Below, piece by piece: positions 60,416 to 64,000 of a stretch of DNA of 64,000 nucleotides. Where the stretch lies: NCBI GenBank assembly GCA_963931615.1, contig OZ007032.1, positions 2,108,001-2,172,000 of the forward strand, read 5' to 3'. A program made the translations under genes and the position numbers. Positions within the stretch are counted from its first letter, which is position 1; each line of letters starts with the position of its first letter. Under the pieces are notes generated by a model that did not search any database, was not told the origin of the DNA, and saw only the letters and a program-made list of their open reading frames with translations. This DNA is from Coprenecus sp902388455. GTDB lineage: Bacteria > Bacteroidota > Bacteroidia > Bacteroidales > UBA932.

Positions 60416-60984
60416 CCGCAACGGCAGGAAAATGCAGGATTCGCTGCCGTTGTGGCAAGGGGCGGAGGACCGGGGTGGCCAGGGAAGTGCCTCCCGCAGG
60501 GGTCGGCCAGTTCCGGGGCTTCCACAACGGCAGGAAAATGCAGGATTCGCTGCCGTTGTGGCAAGGGGCGGAGGACCGGGGTGGCCAGGGAAGTGCCTCC
60601 CGCAGGGGTCGGCCAGTTCCGGGGCTTCCACAACGGCAGGAAAATGCAGGATTCGCTGCCGTTGTGGCAAGGGCGGAGGACCGGGGTGCCCAGAGAAGTG
60701 CCTCTCGCAGGGGGCGGCCAGTTCCGGGGCTTCCGCAACGGCAGGAAAATGCAGGTTTTGCTGCCGTTGTGGCAAGGGGCGGAGGACCGGGGTGCCTCGG
60801 GAAGCACCTCTCGCAGGGATCGGCCAGTTCCGGGGCTTCCGCAACGGCAGGAAAATGCAGGATTCGCTGCCGTTGTGGCAAGGGGCGGAGGACCGGGGTG
60901 GCCAGGGAAGTGCCTCCCGCAGGGGTCGGCCAGTTCCGGGGCTTCCACAACGGCAGGAAAATGCAGGATTCGCTGCCGTTGTGG
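60416..60984 (+). repeat. REP-like palindrome array, locus F (6 copies)
   Basis: Copies start at 60416, 60522, 60628, 60733, 60839 and 60945 (steps 106, 106, 105, 106, 106). Arms and loop are as in locus E; the fourth copy has GGTTTTG in the loop as in locus C. Spacers share GGGGCGGAGGACCGGGGTG and GGCCAGTTCCGGGGCTTCC. The array fills the gap between the ATPase stop and the permease start inside the same-strand gene cluster. Confidence 0.92.
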
Positions 60985-61036
60985 CAAGGGGCGGAGGACC
61001 GGGCAGGTCGGGCAGGCAGAGGCAGGCCTCAGGTCC

Positions 61037-61702
61037 CTACCCGATGATGCGGCCGTCGAGCATGCGGATGATGCGGTCGGTCTGCTTGGCCTGGGACTCG
61101 TTGTGGGTCACCATCAGGATGGTCTTGCCGCGCTGCTTGTTGACCTCGTGCAGGAGCTCCATGACCTCGGCACCCATCTTGGAGTCCAGGTTACCAGTGG
61201 GCTCGTCCGCCAGGATGATGGAGGGATCTCCGACCAGGGCGCGGGCGATAGCCACCCTCTGGCACTGACCGCCGGAGAGCTGCGAGGGGAAATGCTTGAC
61301 CCTGTGGCTCAGGCCCACGGCCTCGATCATCTTGAGGGCACGCTCCTTGCGCTCGGTCGCACCCATCCTGCGGTACAGCAGGGGCATCTGCACGTTGTCT
61401 AAGACATTGAGCGAGGGAATCAGGTGGAAGCTCTGGAAGACAAATCCGAGCTCGGTGTTGCGGAAGCGGGCGGCCTCCCGGGCATTGAGACCCGAGACGG
61501 GCTTGCCGTGCAGCTCCACGGTACCGGAAGAGGGCTCGTCGAGAAGTCCGGCGATGTTGAGCAGGGTGGACTTGCCGCAGCCGGAGGGGCCCATGATACT
61601 TACAAATTCTCCTTCGCGCACTTCGAGGTTGATGTTGTCGAGAGCCATGGTCTCGATCTCGGAGGTTCTGTAGATTTTGGAAATTTCGATAAGCTTGATC
61701 AT
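61037..61702 (-). CDS. ABC transporter ATP-binding protein (MacB/LolD type)
   Basis: 221 residues. Walker A GPSGCGKST, Q-loop FVFQSFHLIPSL, signature LSGGQCQRVAIARAL, Walker B IILADEPTGNLDS and H-loop VTHN are complete. The ALDNINLEVREGEFVSIMGP opening is typical of the MacB/LolD/FtsE class that powers FtsX-fold permeases. It lies 47 bp after the C-half permease gene and upstream of array F; one ATPase for several permeases suggests sharing. Confidence 0.95.
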   Translation of the reverse strand: MIKLIEISKIYRTSEIETMALDNINLEVREGEFVSIMGPSGCGKSTLLNIAGLLDEPSSGTVELHGKPVSGLNAREAARFRNTELGFVFQSFHLIPSLNVLDNVQMPLLYRRMGATERKERALKMIEAVGLSHRVKHFPSQLSGGQCQRVAIARALVGDPSIILADEPTGNLDSKMGAEVMELLHEVNKQRGKTILMVTHNESQAKQTDRIIRMLDGRIIG

Positions 61703-61749
61703 AATTCTTAAATTTTATTTGTTTTTAAATATTTTCAAAAAGTTAAAAT

Positions 61750-63045
61750 TTACTCGTCCTTCAGCACATCGGCGGGCGACTCCTTCAGGGCCCCGGCCAC
61801 AGGGACAATGGTCGAGAGCGTCACGGCCACCAGCAGCAGCCCGGCCACTATGCCGGCCACCGCGAGGAAGTGCAGCGCCGGCTCGAACAGCACCGGCAGG
61901 CTCTCCTTGGTCACATTCAGCACATAATAGGAGGAGAGTCCCGGAGCGCAGAAGTCAATTTTGCCGAAGATCAGCACATTCAGCACTATCAGCAGTCCCA
62001 CTATGAGCGAGGCGGCAAAGAGGATCCACACCTCCGCAAGCTGCGTCAGCATGATGCTGCCGACAGAGCCGCCCATGGCCCGGCGCACACCCGTCTCTCC
62101 GCGTCTCTCGCGGGTACGCAGCCATGCGAAGGAGGCCACTCCTATGAGGATGCAGACTAGCAGGAAAATGAAGAGGGCCCTCCACATAAAGGTGTCAGTA
62201 ACGGCTGATTCCAGGTTCTCCTCCAGCGGCATGACGGAAGCCACCCTCCAGTTGCCGAAAGCGAGGTCTTCCCTCCAGGTCTTCTTGGCCTGCTGGATAA
62301 AGGCGTCCTCGTCCACACCGGGAGCAATACGGAATATCCACACTACGGACATTCCCTCATCGAGAGCCACGATGTCGGGACCGGCATACATCACGAAACC
62401 CCGGTACTCCTTGTCCTTTCCCACTTTCACGGGAGCTATTACACCGGATACGCGCCAGCCGTATTCCTGGTAAGTGCTGAACTGTGAAAGCCGGCGGCCT
62501 ACGGGATTCTCCCCCGGGAAAAGGGCCTGAGCCAGATCCTCCGTGATAATCACGGTGTTCGGAAGGTCCTCTATCGGAGCACCTTGCGGCCATACCTGAC
62601 GGTATCCCAGAAGTTCCAGGTCACTTGCCCCTGCCTCTCGGATGTGATAGGCGTAGGAATAACCATACCTGTTTACAGTATCTACCATAATTGCCCTGTT
62701 ATAATTGCTGTAATTCAATCCGGGGAGAGTAGCCCCCACCGGAGCCGCGTCCTGTACCTCGGGCATCTCCCTGAGAGCGTTGCCTATACGGTGGAAATCC
62801 ACGGACCTCTGCTCCGGAGTGTCCATCTCCGGACGGTAGCCGTTCTGTCCCTCACTCAGGCGGTTCAGCGAGACGGCATACACTCCGTCGGTCTCATAGC
62901 CGTCCGGCAGGGAAGTCCTGTAAATACCCGGCCACACGGCATTGACCAGGAACCATGAGGCAGCCGCGATGAGGGTCATCTCCACGAAGAGCCACGCATT
63001 GCCGCGGCGGTAGAACCAGAGTTGTTTGAGTATCTGTTTAAACAT
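61750..63045 (-). CDS. MacB-like ABC permease, C-terminal-half type (second pair)
   Basis: 431 residues. N-terminal helix after FYRRGNAWLFVEMTLIAAAS, periplasmic domain (VIITEDLAQALFPGENPVGR), and three FtsX helices with ETGVRRAMGGSVGSIM. It is the C-half counterpart of the gene starting beyond 64000 and ending 7 bp upstream. It is a paralogue of 55163-56446 and of the second half of the 863-residue permease. Confidence 0.87.
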   Translation of the reverse strand: MFKQILKQLWFYRRGNAWLFVEMTLIAAASWFLVNAVWPGIYRTSLPDGYETDGVYAVSLNRLSEGQNGYRPEMDTPEQRSVDFHRIGNALREMPEVQDAAPVGATLPGLNYSNYNRAIMVDTVNRYGYSYAYHIREAGASDLELLGYRQVWPQGAPIEDLPNTVIITEDLAQALFPGENPVGRRLSQFSTYQEYGWRVSGVIAPVKVGKDKEYRGFVMYAGPDIVALDEGMSVVWIFRIAPGVDEDAFIQQAKKTWREDLAFGNWRVASVMPLEENLESAVTDTFMWRALFIFLLVCILIGVASFAWLRTRERRGETGVRRAMGGSVGSIMLTQLAEVWILFAASLIVGLLIVLNVLIFGKIDFCAPGLSSYYVLNVTKESLPVLFEPALHFLAVAGIVAGLLLVAVTLSTIVPVAGALKESPADVLKDE

Positions 63046-63052
63046 AATCCAC

Positions 63053-64000
63053 TTACTTTACAGAGTTCAACGAATCCGTGATGGGCCGGCGGATAACCTT
63101 GAAGGCAGGTATCAGCGCCGAGACGATATTGAGCACCAGCACTATGGCCAGCAGCAGCACATACAGCTTGAGCTTGAAGAAATCCCTGACGGAGAATACC
63201 GCCGCCTCCACCTTCTCCATGGAGAAAGCCATAGCCATGGCCTCTCCGGGCACCATGCCGTTGAACTGCTCCGAGAACACGCCCAGGAGCACGTACGAGA
63301 GCACCAGCCCGAGCACTCCCCCGAGCAGGGTCAGCAGCAGGTTCTCGCCCGTAATCTGCTGAAGCACATCTCCGCGCCAGGCCCCGAAAGACTTGCGCAC
63401 TCCGAACTCGCTCATGCGGGCCTCCATCCGGGAGCCCACCATGCCCGAAAGATTGATCATCGGTATCAGCAGGATGAAGAACATGATACCTATTCCTATC
63501 CATGTGAACGAGGCCGATGTCATGCCAGTCCACCTCAGGGCCATCTCCCTTACCGAGGGTATCCCTGACTGAAAGGACAGCTCATACTCCACGTCCGAGC
63601 CGTTGTTGTACCTTTTGAGCCTGTCCTCCAACGTCTTCCGTATAGTCCCGAAGTCACTCCTGTCCCGGGCCAGCAGATACACGAAGTACTCTCCCATCAT
63701 GGTAGGACGGCCTATCCACTGCTCGAGAGAGCTTCTGGAATCTCCCTCCAGATCCGGCAGCCACAGCTGGGAGAAGGCCAGCGAAGCCGTCTGCGGCACA
63801 TCCCGCACCACTCCGCACACCCTGTATTCCTTGGCGTCGATGAAGAGCCTCTCCCCCACTATATCCTCCCTGCCGTACAGGGTCCTGGCCAGCGACTCGC
63901 AGATGACCGCCTCAGGAGCAGCCTGATTGTAGCTCGTCTCCGAAAGTGCATGCCCGTAGAGAAAGTCGAAGCCGAAGACCTTCCAGTACTCCATATCCAC
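63053..64000 (-). CDS. MacB-like ABC permease, N-terminal-half type (runs off the right edge)
   Basis: 315 residues are visible; the N-terminus is outside the window. The periplasmic domain (AVICESLARTLYGREDIVGE, FIDAKEYRVCGVVRDVPQTA) is followed by FtsX helices with EFGVRKSFGAWRGDVLQQI and the end IRRPITDSLNSVK. Together with the 61750-63045 gene it forms a second split permease. An upstream membrane-fusion protein is expected in such operons but would lie beyond the window. Confidence 0.85.
   Translation of the reverse strand: MDMEYWKVFGFDFLYGHALSETSYNQAAPEAVICESLARTLYGREDIVGERLFIDAKEYRVCGVVRDVPQTASLAFSQLWLPDLEGDSRSSLEQWIGRPTMMGEYFVYLLARDRSDFGTIRKTLEDRLKRYNNGSDVEYELSFQSGIPSVREMALRWTGMTSASFTWIGIGIMFFILLIPMINLSGMVGSRMEARMSEFGVRKSFGAWRGDVLQQITGENLLLTLLGGVLGLVLSYVLLGVFSEQFNGMVPGEAMAMAFSMEKVEAAVFSVRDFFKLKLYVLLLAIVLVLNIVSALIPAFKVIRRPITDSLNSVK

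Noticed and set aside
60288..61402. Open frames over array F extending into the ATPase gene on the opposite strand
   Set aside because: They run antisense to a well-supported ATPase gene and consist mainly of repeat translation.

Overview
The window looks like a chromosomal segment of a fairly GC-rich Bacteroidota bacterium, most likely order Bacteroidales. The evidence is the recurrent promoter form TAnnTTTG (sometimes with TTTG about 20 bp upstream), the near absence of Shine-Dalgarno sites, CarboxypepD_reg-type TonB-dependent receptors, C10 peptidases, a DAHP synthase-chorismate mutase fusion, split and full-length FtsX-type permeases, and obligate-anaerobe metabolism (pyruvate:ferredoxin oxidoreductase, L-cysteine desulfidase). 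Genus-level placement is not possible from sequence reading alone.

Layout. 1-7.2 kb: 5' end of a copper P-type ATPase, tRNA-His, an OadA-like carboxyltransferase with a degenerate biotinyl domain, nifJ, fabD, tRNA-Arg. 7.2-11.6 kb: a DUF308 membrane protein, then a four-gene operon of unknown role (lipoprotein, WG-repeat protein, exported protein, patatin). 11.6-16.8 kb: an operon of TonB receptor, beta-helix lipoprotein and purple acid phosphatase-like lipoprotein, preceded by Pho-box-like direct repeats. 16.9-25.6 kb: lgt-trxB-cyuA-tricorn-type protease operon, then a methyltransferase-sialidase pair. 25.6-27 kb: gene-poor, with a decayed higBA toxin-antitoxin pair. 27-31 kb: pgk, a BASS transporter, an acyltransferase, a fluoride channel. 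32.7-37.2 kb: lactate uptake and oxidation operon lldP-lutABC. 37.2-41.2 kb: a REP-associated tyrosine transposase (RAYT) and exonuclease III embedded in arrays of palindromic repeats. 41.2-46.1 kb: beta-galactosidase, a solitary succinate dehydrogenase cytochrome b, a lipoprotein. 46.5-51.6 kb: aroF-chorismate mutase whose 3' end is duplicated around a 2.4 kb, visibly AT-richer cassette (C10 peptidase plus small outer-membrane protein). 51.6-53 kb: pyrH-frr. 53-64 kb: a TolC-type channel and MacB-like ABC permeases and ATPase on one strand.

The standout system is the repeat family. I count 29 copies of a 40-bp imperfect palindrome (arms CCRCAACGGCA and TGCCGTTGYGG, asymmetric loop) at six intergenic loci. 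In the arrays they recur every 105-106 bp almost without exception. Two arrays directly flank a HUH/Y1 protein with the motif order of TnpA-REP (H50-x-H52, Y107 followed by NPV). This is best read as a Bacteroidales REP/RAYT system in tandem-array form. The arrays also sit between genes of the efflux cluster and either side of exonuclease III.
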